A stretch of 64,000 bases of DNA from Alnus glutinosa (taxonomy: Eukaryota > Streptophyta > Magnoliopsida > Fagales > Betulaceae), in contig NC_084898.1 in the NCBI RefSeq assembly GCF_958979055.1, forward strand, positions 20,045,124-20,109,123. Direction: 5' to 3'. Within the stretch, counting starts at the first letter, position 1; each line of letters begins with the position of its first letter. Position numbers and translations under genes: made by a program. A model generated the notes under the pieces. It was not told the origin of the DNA. It ran no database searches and saw only the letters and a list, made by a program, of their open reading frames with translations. This document shows, piece by piece, positions 53,805 through 64,000 of this stretch.

Positions 53805-56340
53805 GAGAATTGAATGAAGTGTATAGCAAGGTTTCTCTCATGGAGGAGGCGAGTTGGAGGCATAAATCTAGGGTGTTGTGGCTAAGGGAGGGTGATAAGT
53901 GTACTGAGTTTTTTCACATTATGGCTAATTCCAACAGAAGGAAAATTTCCATTGACTCCTTGTTGATTGATGGTACTATTTCTACCAACAGGGTGGAGAT
54001 TAGCGAGCACATTGTCTAGTTTTATCAGAAGTTATACACCGAATAGTTTAGTTGGAGGCCATTGATGGATGACCTTTCCTTTGCTTCTGTTGAGGAGGTC
54101 GAGGCTAATTGGTTGGAGAGAGATTTTGAGGAAGAGGAGGTGAGGAGGGTAGTGAAAGCTATGAATGGTGACAAGGCATCGGGCACTGGTGATTTCTCTA
54201 TGGCGTTCTTCCAACATTGCTGGGTTTTTTTAAAGAGGATATCATGAAGGTTTTTCATGACTTCCATGCTAGAGGCAAGTCTAAGAGGAGCCTTAATGCT
54301 ATGTTTATCATCCTCAATCCGAAGACTCCAGAGGCTGTTGACCTCAAGGATTTTCCCCCGATTAGTCTTGTGGGGGGCATTTACAAATTTATTGATAAGA
54401 TTCTAGTAAAAATGCTTAAGATGGTGTTGGAGAAGATTATCTCTAATTCTCATAATGCTTTCATAAGAGGTAGGCAAATCCTTGATCTTGTTCTTATTGG
54501 CAATGAATGCCTTGATAGTAGATTAAGGTCTGGTGACTCGGGTGTTATTTGCAAAATGGATCTAGAAAAAGCTTATGATCATGTTAATTGAGAATTTTTG
54601 TTGTATATGCTGAAGATGTGTGTGTTTTGGGGGCAATGGTGCGCTTGGATAGCTCATTGCATTTCTTTGGCGCGTTTCTTGGTTTCGGTGAATGGTATTC
54701 CATTAGGTTTTTTAGTAGTTCCTGAAGCTTGAAACAAGGGGACCCTTTGTCCTGTTTGTTGTTTATCCTTGTGAGTTGTGATGGAGGCGTTGGTAGAATG
54801 ATTTCTGTTGTGTGAGCGGCGGGTTGTTGTTTGGTTTCTGTGGGTAATGCTGATGGGTTTGTTTGCTCTCACCTTCTTTTTGTTGATGATACTTTGATTT
54901 TCTGTCATGTTAATGCAGATCATCTTTGTCATCTGTGTTGCTTATTCCTTTGCTTTGAAGTTGCTTCGGGCTTGAAGGTCGACTTGGATAAGTCAGAATT
55001 GGTTCTTGTGGAAAATGTTGATCATGTGGAAGGGTTGGTTGATACTCTAGGTTGTGGGGTCTCCTCTTTGCCTGTGAAGTATCTCGGCCTACCTTTGGGG
55101 GCCTCCTACAAGGCTAAACATATTTGGGGGAGGAGTTATTGAAAAGATAGAGTGACAATTGGCTAGTTGGAAAATGACGTACTTGCCCAAGGGTGGCAGG
55201 GTTACCCTTATTAAGAGCACACGTTCCAGTTTGCCTATGTATTTCATGTCCCTCTTTCCTCTCCCTGCGAGTGTTGCAAGCCGTATGGAGAAGCTCTAAC
55301 ATGATTTCTTATGGACCAGGCGAAGAGTTCAAATATCACCTAGTTAGCCGGTCCAAGGTTTGTTCACCGCACTCGGAGAGAGGGTTGGGAATTCGGAACT
55401 TGCGGATGTTCAAACGTGCTCTTTTAGGTAAATGTCTTTGATGCTATGTGCATGAGAGAGAGGCTTGGTGGAGAGTGGCGAGGGACTCTAAATTTGGTAG
55501 TTTGTGGGGTTGGTGGTGTTCTATTGAGCCTTTTGGTGCATTTAGAGTGGGGTTATGGAAGGATATTAAGAGGGGTTGGAGGAATTTTTTGTATCACATC
55601 AGATTTGAGGTGGAAGATAGCTCAAAGATTAGATTCTGGCATGATTAGTGGTGTGAGGATGTGGCCCTTAAGGAAGCCTTTTTAGACTTATTTGGTATTA
55701 CCTACGCAAATGATGCCTTTGTCGCAGCGCACTTGGAGTTTTTTTGGTGGTTCCAATAAGTGGAACGTAAGCTTTGCTAGAGCGGGTCATGATTAGGAGG
55801 TGGATGTTTTTGTCTCATTCTTTAAGGTGTTGTATTCAGCTATAGTAAGATGAGGTACTGAAGATAAGTGTGGTGGGTCCCCTCCAAAAGAGGGTTGTTT
55901 AAGGTTAGATCCTTCTATTGTTCCTTGGTATGCAGTGAAGGTTATCACTTCCATTGGAAGAGTGTTTGGCGGACTAAGGCTCCCTTGAGGGAGATCTTTT
56001 TCGCTTGGTCGGTGGCTCTAGATAAGATTTTTACCATAGATAACCTCAGGAAGCGGCACGTTATTGTGGTGGACAGATGTTGCATGTGTAAGAGGAATGA
56101 GGAGTTTGTGGATCATCTTCTTCTTCATTGTGACGTGGCTTATTCCATATGGATTGCATTTTTCAGTCGTTTGGGATTGTTTTGGGTTATGCCTAGACAT
56201 GTAGTCAACCTATATGCTTGTTGGTGGACTACTGAGAGCATGCAGAGTGCTGATGTGTGGAAAATGGTGCCTACGTCCCTTTTATGATATTTACGTAGGG
56301 AAAGGAATGACATGTTTTGAGGACTTTGGAGGAGTGACAT
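53805..56340 (+). pseudogene. LINE (L1-type) reverse transcriptase fragment, broken
   Basis: The plus strand encodes pieces of a plant L1 ORF2 in several frames. In order: SWRHKSRVLWLREGDKCTEFFH (53850), ALNGDK-like [72 protein letters not shown], then HLLFVDDTLIFCH (catalytic VDD, 54868) and VKYLGLPLGA. The zinc-binding zf-RVT end follows (SVWRTKAPLREIFFAWSVAL, CCMCKRNEEFVDHLLLHC, 55950-56140). The endonuclease and ORF1 are missing at the 5' side. At least six frame changes or stops were counted. It lies within the presumed CLPP intron. Confidence 0.88.
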
Positions 56341-56550
56341 ACCTTTCTAAGGAATCATACCCAGCTGCGACGATGATGTTTTTGTCGTCAAGGCAGGGGA
56401 ATCCACTAGGAGAAGAACACGCGGATAGTGCTAGACTGTTGGGCTTTTTCGTCTGATGGTGTGCAGGGAAAGGACCGTCTTTGATTTGTCCCATGTGTGC
56501 AGGGAAAGGGTTGTCTACACAGGCATGCGTGAAGGAGACGCTGGCTCTTC

Positions 56551-57911
56551 TTGGATGTGGATGAGTCAGGTCTTGGTTTTGGACAGGCCCTAATGGAACT
56601 TCTGGAAGCTATTAAGGGATTTGGGCCTTGGAAGTTTCTTAAGTCTTTGGGCTTTGGGCATTTTAAGAGGAGGCCTTTGAGCAAGCCCAAGAGCAAACCC
56701 ATCTTCTGGTGCGCCCTAAAAAAGACGAAACCTGGTTCTCGTTTAGGTTGCTCTTCCTCGAATGTGGATGCAGGTCACGGGGTTCCGAGTTGCCCAGATT
56801 TAGAACCAAAGGCAAAGGCACCTGATTCTCCGGTGACCACATCTGAAGATTCCTGTCACAGTGGGTGTTCTTCGACATCTCAAGTTGGTGTCGGTGACTT
56901 TCTTCCTTCTGCGAGAGTTGATGTCAGGTATGGGCCTGTTCTGGGTGTTGATCCATGTATGTCGTTGGAGGTGCTGGGTTCTTCTCCATCGATGTTTGAG
57001 CTTGATGTCACTGGGCCTTCTTCAACTGTTGAGGTTGTATCAGGGATGGGTTCTTCGTCGGAGTTCTCTTATGAACTTGTTCTCGAGGTTTTGTCAAAGT
57101 TGGATTCCTCTTCGGGGACCACTCAGAAGGAAGTTGTGCTTGCCTCTCCAGCAGTCACTCCAGTGTTTTTTGCGCAACCTCTTTTCTTGTCTGCTTTTGT
57201 TTGGCAGGATGGGCTTCGGCGGGAGACTACCTTGCTACACAGGCAACGTTAGCGGCTACTCTGTCCTTGACCTTGTCTAAGCCTCTGTTTTTAGACCTAC
57301 GCAAGCTTAAGGTATTCAAAGCTTTAAGCCTATGTTCTCCGTCGTTTGTTGGGATCACCTCTTCTCCTCCGACGGAGGCTCTTCTTCAGGTGCTTGCGGC
57401 TTCTTCGGGTAAGGATAGTCTTTGTGGCGGGTTTGCTTTGGAGTTGATGGTGGATGCTACCCAAGATTCGTCCTCTGCTTCTCCGATGTTGATGGAGTTT
57501 TTTGGGTCCTCATCTGTCCCGATGAGGTCAGATGTTTTCGATGGGTGCCTCTCGCTAGCTTCTCAGCCTTTAGCCTCTGTTTCAGCGTTGTTAGTAGATA
57601 GTGCCCCGACTCCTGTTTCTATGGCGTCTGCATCTAAGGTCATTCATCATGAAGCTACGGCGTCTCTGAGTCATATTGATTGGAATTTTGGGACTGACTC
57701 AGATGAAGAGGAAGGTATTGTCTGGGCTGAGGAGGGAGAAGATTACCTGTGGGAGGGTGTTGAAGTCTTTCCCCAGGCTCAGAAGGAGGGGGACGATGCA
57801 GCTGTTGCTATGTTTCTGTCGGGTGCTTGGCTTTCACCTAGGCTATGGATGGGATGTCGTGGGTCCCTCTCCCCCTTCTTCCGCATCCAAGTTGAAAGGC
57901 CAACTGAATAA
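56551..57911 (+). pseudogene. Ser-rich LINE-associated ORF with one frameshift
   Basis: Two overlapping open stretches (56551-57252 and 57201-57911) give about 450 residues if one frame change near 57220 is allowed. The first has a basic start (LGFGHFKRRPLSKPKSKPIF), and both are rich in Ser, Val and Pro. The second ends with an acidic segment (FGTDSDEEEGIVWAEEGEDY). I recognise no domain. Since a LINE 3' tail follows directly, it may be the C-terminal part of a plant LINE ORF1 joined to the 3' end by deletion, or a chimeric insert. The function is unknown. Confidence 0.5.
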
Positions 57912-57939
57912 CTTAAAGTGTTAAATTAATTATGAGGGG

Positions 57940-58168
57940 TCCAGCCATGGCAAAGGCACAAGGAAGTAGTGTAGTTGTGAGTTTTTGTTTCTTTGGGTTG
58001 TTCTTTGTTTGCTTGGGCTGTTTTGTGGGTCTTGGGTTTTTTTAGTTCTTGCTTCATTGTTCTTTTTTTTTCTTTCTTTTGTTTGGTGTCCTTGTGTATA
58101 CTTCTAGTGTACTTTAGGGGCGCCTTTCGCTTTTTATAAAATGTGCTTGCTTATCTATAAAAAAAAAG
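57940..58168 (+). repeat. LINE 3' untranslated tail (copy 1)
   Basis: The landmark GTATACTTCTAGTGTACTTT, GGGGCGCCTTTCGCTTTTTATA and a terminal A run is a common 3' end of plant L1-type LINEs. Confidence 0.8.
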
Positions 58169-58299
58169 AACTTAGGAGGAGATTGAGTCATTTTTCTTCA
58201 AAACTTTGTATATTTAGACAGCTACTTATGTTTCTCCTTAATAATTAGTTATGGTCATTTCCTTGTTCTTTTTGCTCATTCTAGTTAGGTGCTTCATCT

Positions 58300-58377
58300 T
58301 AATACTTCACATGTACTTGGGGGCGCCTTAATGCTTTTAATGATATTTATTTGCCGATTACTTATAAAAAAAAAAGT
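58300..58377 (+). repeat. LINE 3' untranslated tail (copy 2)
   Basis: A second tail with CATGTACTTGGGGGCGCCTT, AATGCTTTTAATGATATTTA and a terminal A run. Two tails about 200 bases apart mean that two LINE copies are nested or inserted side by side. Confidence 0.75.
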
Positions 58378-61300
58378 ATAACTCTGCCAAGAAGCAGAAA
58401 GAAGCAATTGAGAGACCAAAAAAAGAAACAAGAAAAAGAAAAGAGGAGCTTCAACATTTGCTTCAGATCCTTCAGCTCTTTATCAATTAAAGTACCTATC
58501 TCACATCCAGATCTAACTTTACCCTTCCTTCTCAATGTGTTTTGATTTGAGTAGAAATTGATTTATCAACCTCATCCCCAATGGAAACGGAAAATCAAAC
58601 ACCATAGAAGTTAAATGGAAAATCTCTTCTTCTTTTTTGTTACGTAGTGTTTGTTTTATTTTGAGAAAATATTGAACATATTAGAGACTTCTTTTCTCAA
58701 TGATATCAAATGAACTGGAAATTAGATGGAAAAATAAGAGCAATTCCGTGTAGATGTTTTTTGATTTTAGGTAGTCCTTTCTTCTCTATTTCTGTCTCAC
58801 TAGGATCTCTCTCTGTTAATTTTTAAATGCTAGTATTCTCTTCATTTAGGGAGATGCAGGATAGAAGATCCTAAACCCTTTACACGCCTCATTGAAGGGA
58901 TGACAACATGAAATAAAGAGTCATGTAATTGATAGTTCTCACTCTGTTTCTTATAAAATATGTATGGATAATATGTTCTATTTTTGGAAATTCAGATCAT
59001 AATATCGTTGATAGGTGATATGATATCTTGGTTTCATATAGAGTCAAGTATTAATAAGTGAAGGCACTATTTTTAATTTCCTCTCTTCCCCAGTAGATAG
59101 AATATAATTTGTTAGCTCTATGTTCACACACATTCACAAGAGGACCACACTTCATGCTATGATGTTATATGAACTTGGATTCTAGAGCCTGTATGTACAA
59201 AGTTTGGGATTGGTACATTTTAAAAATATATCTAATTGTTATTAGAGTGTTTGACAGCCATCGGTTGCCATCATGACTTGTTGACATAGTTAGACACAAT
59301 GTGAATTGGGTCGGGGAAATGCATCCCAAGTATAAATTGGTCATTTTTTTCTCTGGTAACTTTCTGAAGGTAAGTGATTATAGTGAGTGTGCAAGCTTGT
59401 GATTTATAACTCGGTGTCTAGAACTCCTCAAGCATAGTTATTACTTATGTCTATAATTGCATTACTTTGTGTATGTAAATTGCATGTATTCTTGAATACC
59501 AATGAGCTCTAGCTCAAAATGCAGACAGGAAGGTGTTTTAATTTTAATTTGGTTTATTTCATTTAAGGAGTCAATCTTATTTATTTATTTTAGAATTTCT
59601 AGATATGGATTGTACTTGTGGCCATGGATCTCATAAGGGTTTCATTTATGGGTTTTAATAACTTGGGTTTAGCAGTCAAAGCCAATGGAGTCTAAGTTCT
59701 CTAGGATTAGGTTTGGTTTTCTATAAATATTGATCGTTGATGTAACACTTTCAATTCAAAGGAGAACAAGTTTTGTGAATGTTCAGCAATATGCTATTGG
59801 GGTTAAGGGAGAAATATGAGATTCATTCCCTAGTTGATGTTTCAAGAGAAGGCTGTATTGCCCAGACTAACTTTTCTAAATATTGTTACCATAGATTCCA
59901 AGTTTTATGAGGGTTAGGTTTAATTTTATACAATTATTGATGTAAACTTTCAATTAAAAGGAGAACAAGGTGTATGCGATTTTTAGCTATATGCTGTTAA
60001 GTTTGTGTGATGCAATCCAATTCGTAGGTGTGATGCGAAGGTAAACCATATTTGATTTCTCGGTTATATTTTTTAATTTCCAGCACCTTGAAACTGTTGC
60101 AACCAAACATTGATTTCTCACCCTTAAAACCCTAAGATTCATAGGATAAAAACCGTGGCGCAGCCCACCTTTTATTAGCTTCCAACCCTACAAAATCCAT
60201 GCTGCTACAGTTCCCGATTTACTGTTGATAGCCCAGAACAGCCATGCAAAAACTTGAGTTCTCTTTCTTGTTTCACTCCAAACCGTATCTCCTGCCTTAC
60301 CCTGTTTGAACCCAAAATCCCCTAATATTTTTCAGTCTTTTCCACCACAAATTCTAGTCCTGGCTATCTCAAAACCCTATAAATCTCTCCTGCCAAACAA
60401 ACCTGAGTACGTGTAACATGCTGTTTTTTTTTAAAAAAAAAAATAGAATACTGGATTTGAGGTAGGGCCAATTGTTTTAAAGCTATAGAAGTATGGTTAG
60501 AAAGAGAAATATCTGCAGGGTTACAGCAACGTATTGGACCTGAATAAACTGGGGTTGGGAGAGGATAATAGTGGAGATTTCATCCTTATTATATAATAGT
60601 GGGAGAGTATTCAGCCATTTTTGTCAACCCTCCTGTCGCCATTCAAACACAAATACTTGACAGGATTAGAAAAGTTGAATGAGATGGCTTGTTCATGTCT
60701 AATGGGTACTGTATATATGGACAAGCTAAGCCTCTCTGAGGATTTTGGGAGAGGAACGGAAGGGGTAGTTGGGGGGGGGGGGGGGGGGGGAGATCGAGCA
60801 GTTAAGAAGAAACTAAATACTTAAATACATACTCTAGTATATGTTAAGATAGAAGCATAAGGAAATGGTGTCGGGTTCTTGGACCTTCAGGGTCCTGCAT
60901 CCTTCGTATTTAGAAGAGACTCTCTAACCTAATTTTATGCAGCAGCTATTACATGGCTGAACTGCATTATGGCTGCTGCATCAAATTTGTCTATATACAG
61001 GCCTCATCTGGAAACAATCTTTCCAGATGTTGTGAATATGGGGATTGAAAATTTGAGAGTGCAGATTGGGGGACAAATTTTGTAATGGAGGCACCATTGT
61101 ATGCCATATGGGTGGCCGTGCATTCAACACTTTTTTTTTTATTAAAATAAGTTAGCTTCCACACTTGAAAAAATAAGTACGTGTTTTCTAAAAAATTCCA
61201 ATAAGGCGCGGGAAGTTTTCTAAAAATTGCGTTTTATATTTTGAAAAGTGTTTTATATTTTAGTTTTTGTAAAGTGTTTGATTTGTTTAACCATTTTTTG
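58378..61300 (+). other. Non-coding region, possibly CLPP intron or spacer
   Basis: No ClpP exon, other gene or element terminus was recognised in about 2.9 kb. It holds a diverged direct duplication (next entry) and a G run of about 20 bases at 60771-60790. Confidence 0.45.
59690..60005 (+). repeat. Diverged direct duplication, about 110-bp unit
   Basis: Landmarks TAGGTTTGGTTTTCTATAAA, ATTGAT..TTGATGTAA, CTTTCAATTCAAAGGAGAAC and CAATATGCT recur about 200 bases apart (59705-59800 and about 59910-59995), with many substitutions. Confidence 0.6.
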
Positions 61301-61319
61301 AAAAGTGGATGTATCTTTT

Positions 61320-64000
61320 TCTATCATTATCAATGGGTAGCCTTCAGGGTTTTTTAGTAGTTCACGAGGTCTACGACAAGGAGACCCTTTGTCTTTGTTA
61401 CTGTTTGTGTTGGTGATGGAAGCTTTAAGCCGTATGCTATGGTTGAAAGTGGGCGTCTCTTTGGGTTCTCTGTGGGCTTAAGATATTCGTAGGCTATGAT
61501 TGTTTTTCATTTATTATTTGCTGATGATACCTTGATTTTCTGCGATCCTAATGTCGAACAATTCCGAGATCTGAGATGTTTGTTGCTATGTTTTGAAGCG
61601 GTTTCAGGATTGAAAATCAATGTCTAAATCTGAGATTGTTCCTGTAGGTGATGTAGGGGATGTGGAGGAATTGGCCATTATTCTTGGGTGCGGTGTGGCT
61701 TCGCTTCCTATAAAGTATTTGGGTCTTCCCTTTGGTACTAAGTATAAAAATTCTAATATTTGGAATAGCATTATTGAGAGGATGGAAAATAGATTAGCAG
61801 GGTGGAAGAGATTGTATTTATCAAAGGGTGGGAGGTTAACTTTGATGAATAGTACTCTTTTGAGTTTACCTACATATTTTTTTTGTCTCTCTTCCCTATT
61901 CCAATGGGAGTGGCTAATTGTTTAGAAAAACTTTAGAGGGATTTCCTTTAGAGTGGTATTGGAGATCAGTTTAAATTTCATTTGGTTAATTGGTCTACGA
62001 TTTGTACATCGAAAGTTTCGGGGGGGTTAGGAGTGAGAAATATGATTCGGTTTAATAGAGCTTTGATGGGCAAATGGCTATGGAGGTTTGCTTTGGAAAA
62101 GGATGCTCTTTGGAGAAAGGTGGTAGCTATTAAATATGGGAGTATGAGGGGTGGTTGGTGCTCTAAGGAGGTTGGGGGTTCTTTTGGAGTAGGAGTATGG
62201 AAATGTGTTAGAACACTAATAGCAGTTACCCTATAATGGTTCCCTTCCCTATATATAGGAAAAATTTCAGAAAAAACCACAAAATAGCTCTCACAGCAGA
62301 TACCCTAAATATACATGAGGGCCTTGGGTAGCTACAGTAATTCCCTATGTATTGGGTAGCACTGTAGCTACCCAATGGATTATTATTATCCTAAAAATTC
62401 GTTCTCTCTCTCACGTCTCTCAATACACGCAAATCGCAATCCCTATCTCCTCCTCCTCTTCTTCTTCGTTCAAGCATCTCTCCTCCTCACTAGTTCAAGC
62501 ACCGTCGCCTCACCTCCTCACATCAATTCTCTTTTTTCACACAGAAATCCCATTCTCTCTTTGTCTCCATCGATCTCTCTCTGGGTTACCTCATTCTCGC
62601 CTCGATCTCTCTCCACGTCATTTCTCTCTCGTTCTCTCATCTCACTCTCTGGTGCTCTCAGTGAAATAGGGGATGGGTTTCATTTCTTAACGCTCCGCAA
62701 AACGCTCCAACTCGAGAAAGGGTGGATCGCCTAGACATTTTGCCTTGCTTGCATCTCTGCAACCTCTCTGGGTTACCTCCTCCGCCGAATCCAACGGTGT
62801 TCTCTTATTCTCTGGCGGCTCCATTATAGAACAAAACAAGTGGCTGCTTCTGGAATCAAGAAAAGGAAAACAAAAAAATGAATAAAAAAATAAAAGTAGG
62901 AAAGAGAAAAAAAAAATAAAAAATAAAAAAGAGTAAAAAAGAGTATTTAATTGATATATGGAAAGTTAAGGGAATCTATTGTGAGATGGTTTTTTATAGG
63001 GAAGTAAAAAGTAGTTTTGTTCCCTAAATTTAGGGAAAATGGTTGGGCATCTGCTGCTAGTGCTCTTAGGAGAGGATGGAATGCTTTTGCAGCTCATGTG
63101 ATATATGAGGTCGGGGATGGTTATAAAGTCTTTTTTTTTGCATGATGTGTGGTGTGGGGAGTTATCTTCGAAGACTTTTTTTCCAGAGCTGTTTCTTATT
63201 GCATGTGGCAAGGATGCATGGGTGGCGGAGAATCTGCAGAGACAAAATGGCACAATTCTGTGGAATATTTTGTTTACTCGACATGTACATGACTGGGAGG
63301 TGAAAGTGGTTACTAGATTTTTTGAAATGTTATATTCTCTTAAAGTAGGGTGTGAAGGAGAGCATAAAATTTGTTGGATTCCTGCGCGTAGAAAATCATT
63401 TGAAGTAAAGTCTTACTATTAGTTTTTATCTATTCCTATACAGTCTTCTTTTCCATGGAAAAGTATTTTGAAAGTTAAGGTTCCCCTTAGAGTGGTTTTC
63501 TTTGTGTGGACGGCGACTTTAGGGAAAATTCTAACTTCGGACAATTTCGAAAGAGGAATATTATTGTGATGGACTGGTGCTATATGTGTAAGACTTTTGA
63601 AAAGTCCATTGATCATTTGTTCCTGCATTGTATGGTTGCTACAGAATTGTGGAGTACGTTCTTGCAGCTGTTTGGTGTTGTGTGAGTAATGCCGCGATCA
63701 GTGAAAGAGATGTGGAGTTGGAGGGGGCAAAAGGGCAACCGAACGTTGATGCTTATTTGGTGAATGGCTCCGTTGTGTTTGATGTAGTGTATATGAATGG
63801 AACGGAATGCACGCAGTTTTGAAGATTGTGAGACTGATTTGATTAATTTGAAAAAGTTGGTGATACAAACCTTGTTTATGTGGAGAGTGAAGATACAATC
63901 TATATCTAAGTGTTTTTATTCTAATTTTCTAGATATGTGGTCTCTTTTCTCTTTGAATTAGGGGTATCATGTATACATCTTGTGTATTATGGGTTGCGCC
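61320..64000 (+). pseudogene. Second LINE (L1-type) fragment, interrupted by an insertion
   Basis: The plus strand carries the RT palm ([20 protein letters not shown], 61345), LLFADDTLIFCDPN (catalytic ADD, about 61520), ASLPIKYLGLPFGTKYKN and RLAGWKRLYLSKGGRLTLMN. After GVWKCVR it breaks at 62210 and resumes at 63066 with RRGWNAFAAHVIYEVGDGYK. The zf-RVT part follows (VPLRVVFFVWTATLGK, CYMCKTFEKSIDHLFLHC, about 63480-63630). The window ends in its 3' tail (GTATACATCTTGTGTATTAT then GGGTTGCGCC). Several stops and frame changes are present. The 5' half of ORF2 is missing. Confidence 0.88.
62211..63065. mobile_element. 855-bp PIF/Harbinger-like element inserted in the LINE
   Basis: The insertion is fixed by the LINE protein, which reads W-K-C-V-R on one side and R-G-W-N on the other. 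The trinucleotide TTA is duplicated at 62208-62210 and 63066-63068. The left end GAACACTAATAGCAGTTACC and the complement of the right end GAGCACTAGCAGCAGATGCC form an inverted repeat, followed by TTCCCT- and AGGGAA-type words. A TTA duplication fits PIF/Harbinger. The interior has a CT-rich, leader-like block (62395-62750), the hairpin-forming GGGTAGCTACAGTAATTCCC segment, and no transposase. Confidence 0.85.

Noticed and set aside
58378..61300. Remaining ClpP exons
   Set aside because: No segment encoding the expected SATMAIYDVVQLV or catalytic-site motifs was found on the plus strand.

Overview
The window is nuclear DNA from a flowering plant, most likely a woody eudicot. Evidence: spliced genes with GT/AG introns, very AT-rich spacers with homopolymer runs, a two-exon CYP82-type cytochrome P450, a non-RD LRR receptor kinase, the first exon of a plastid-targeted ClpP subunit, an FBA-type F-box gene, and a dense mix of plant transposons (Ty3/gypsy, CACTA, Mutator, Harbinger-like, LINE, SINE, Cassandra). 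No bacterial, organellar or CRISPR-like content was seen. The species cannot be named from the sequence alone.

Layout. 1-2.2 kb: 3' part of an LTR, a tRNA-Asp type primer binding site and a truncated gypsy gag. 2.7-8.25 kb: a decayed CACTA (En/Spm) element, ending in an array of GTAACGTG subterminal repeats and the terminus TTTCTTGTAGTG. 8.25-9.6 kb: a duplicated scrap of an F-box gene, an LTR-like piece and the 3' relic of a second CYP82 gene. 12.7-14.8 kb: an apparently intact CYP82-type P450. 15.16-15.38 kb: a solo LTR of the 5S-carrying Cassandra family with a perfect 5-bp target duplication. 15.9-17.8 kb: an F-box gene broken by frameshifts. 19.3-20.1 kb: a Mutator-type MITE and a tRNA-derived SINE. 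20.94-26.72 kb: a complete Mutator-like element with a 9-bp target duplication. It carries a FAR1-type transposase gene disabled by one stop codon, GC-rich arrays near both ends and a captured fragment of a chloroplast RNA-binding-protein gene. 27.0-30.6 kb: an intact LRR receptor kinase. 31.97-32.86 kb: an 889-bp element that is almost entirely one inverted repeat. 33.0-33.9 kb: another TIR element. 34.73-45.59 kb: a full-length 10.86-kb gypsy retrotransposon of Tat type, on the minus strand, with an antisense extra ORF that has its own TATA-like box. 45.9-52.3 kb: microsatellite, palindrome-rich DNA, a Cassandra element with two LTRs and a probable 1.77-kb solo LTR. 52.8-53.3 kb: exon 1 of CLPP. 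53.8-58.4 and 61.3-64.0 kb: LINE debris, the second with an 855-bp element inserted on a TTA target.

Functionally there are few host genes: the P450 (probably specialised oxidative metabolism at the ER), the receptor kinase (probably cell-surface immune sensing), the ClpP exon (plastid proteolysis) and the dead F-box gene. They are not a pathway. The rest is transposon biology. The most interesting object is the 20.94-26.72 kb Mutator-like element, whose limits, target duplication, transposase, inactivating stop and captured host fragment can all be read directly.
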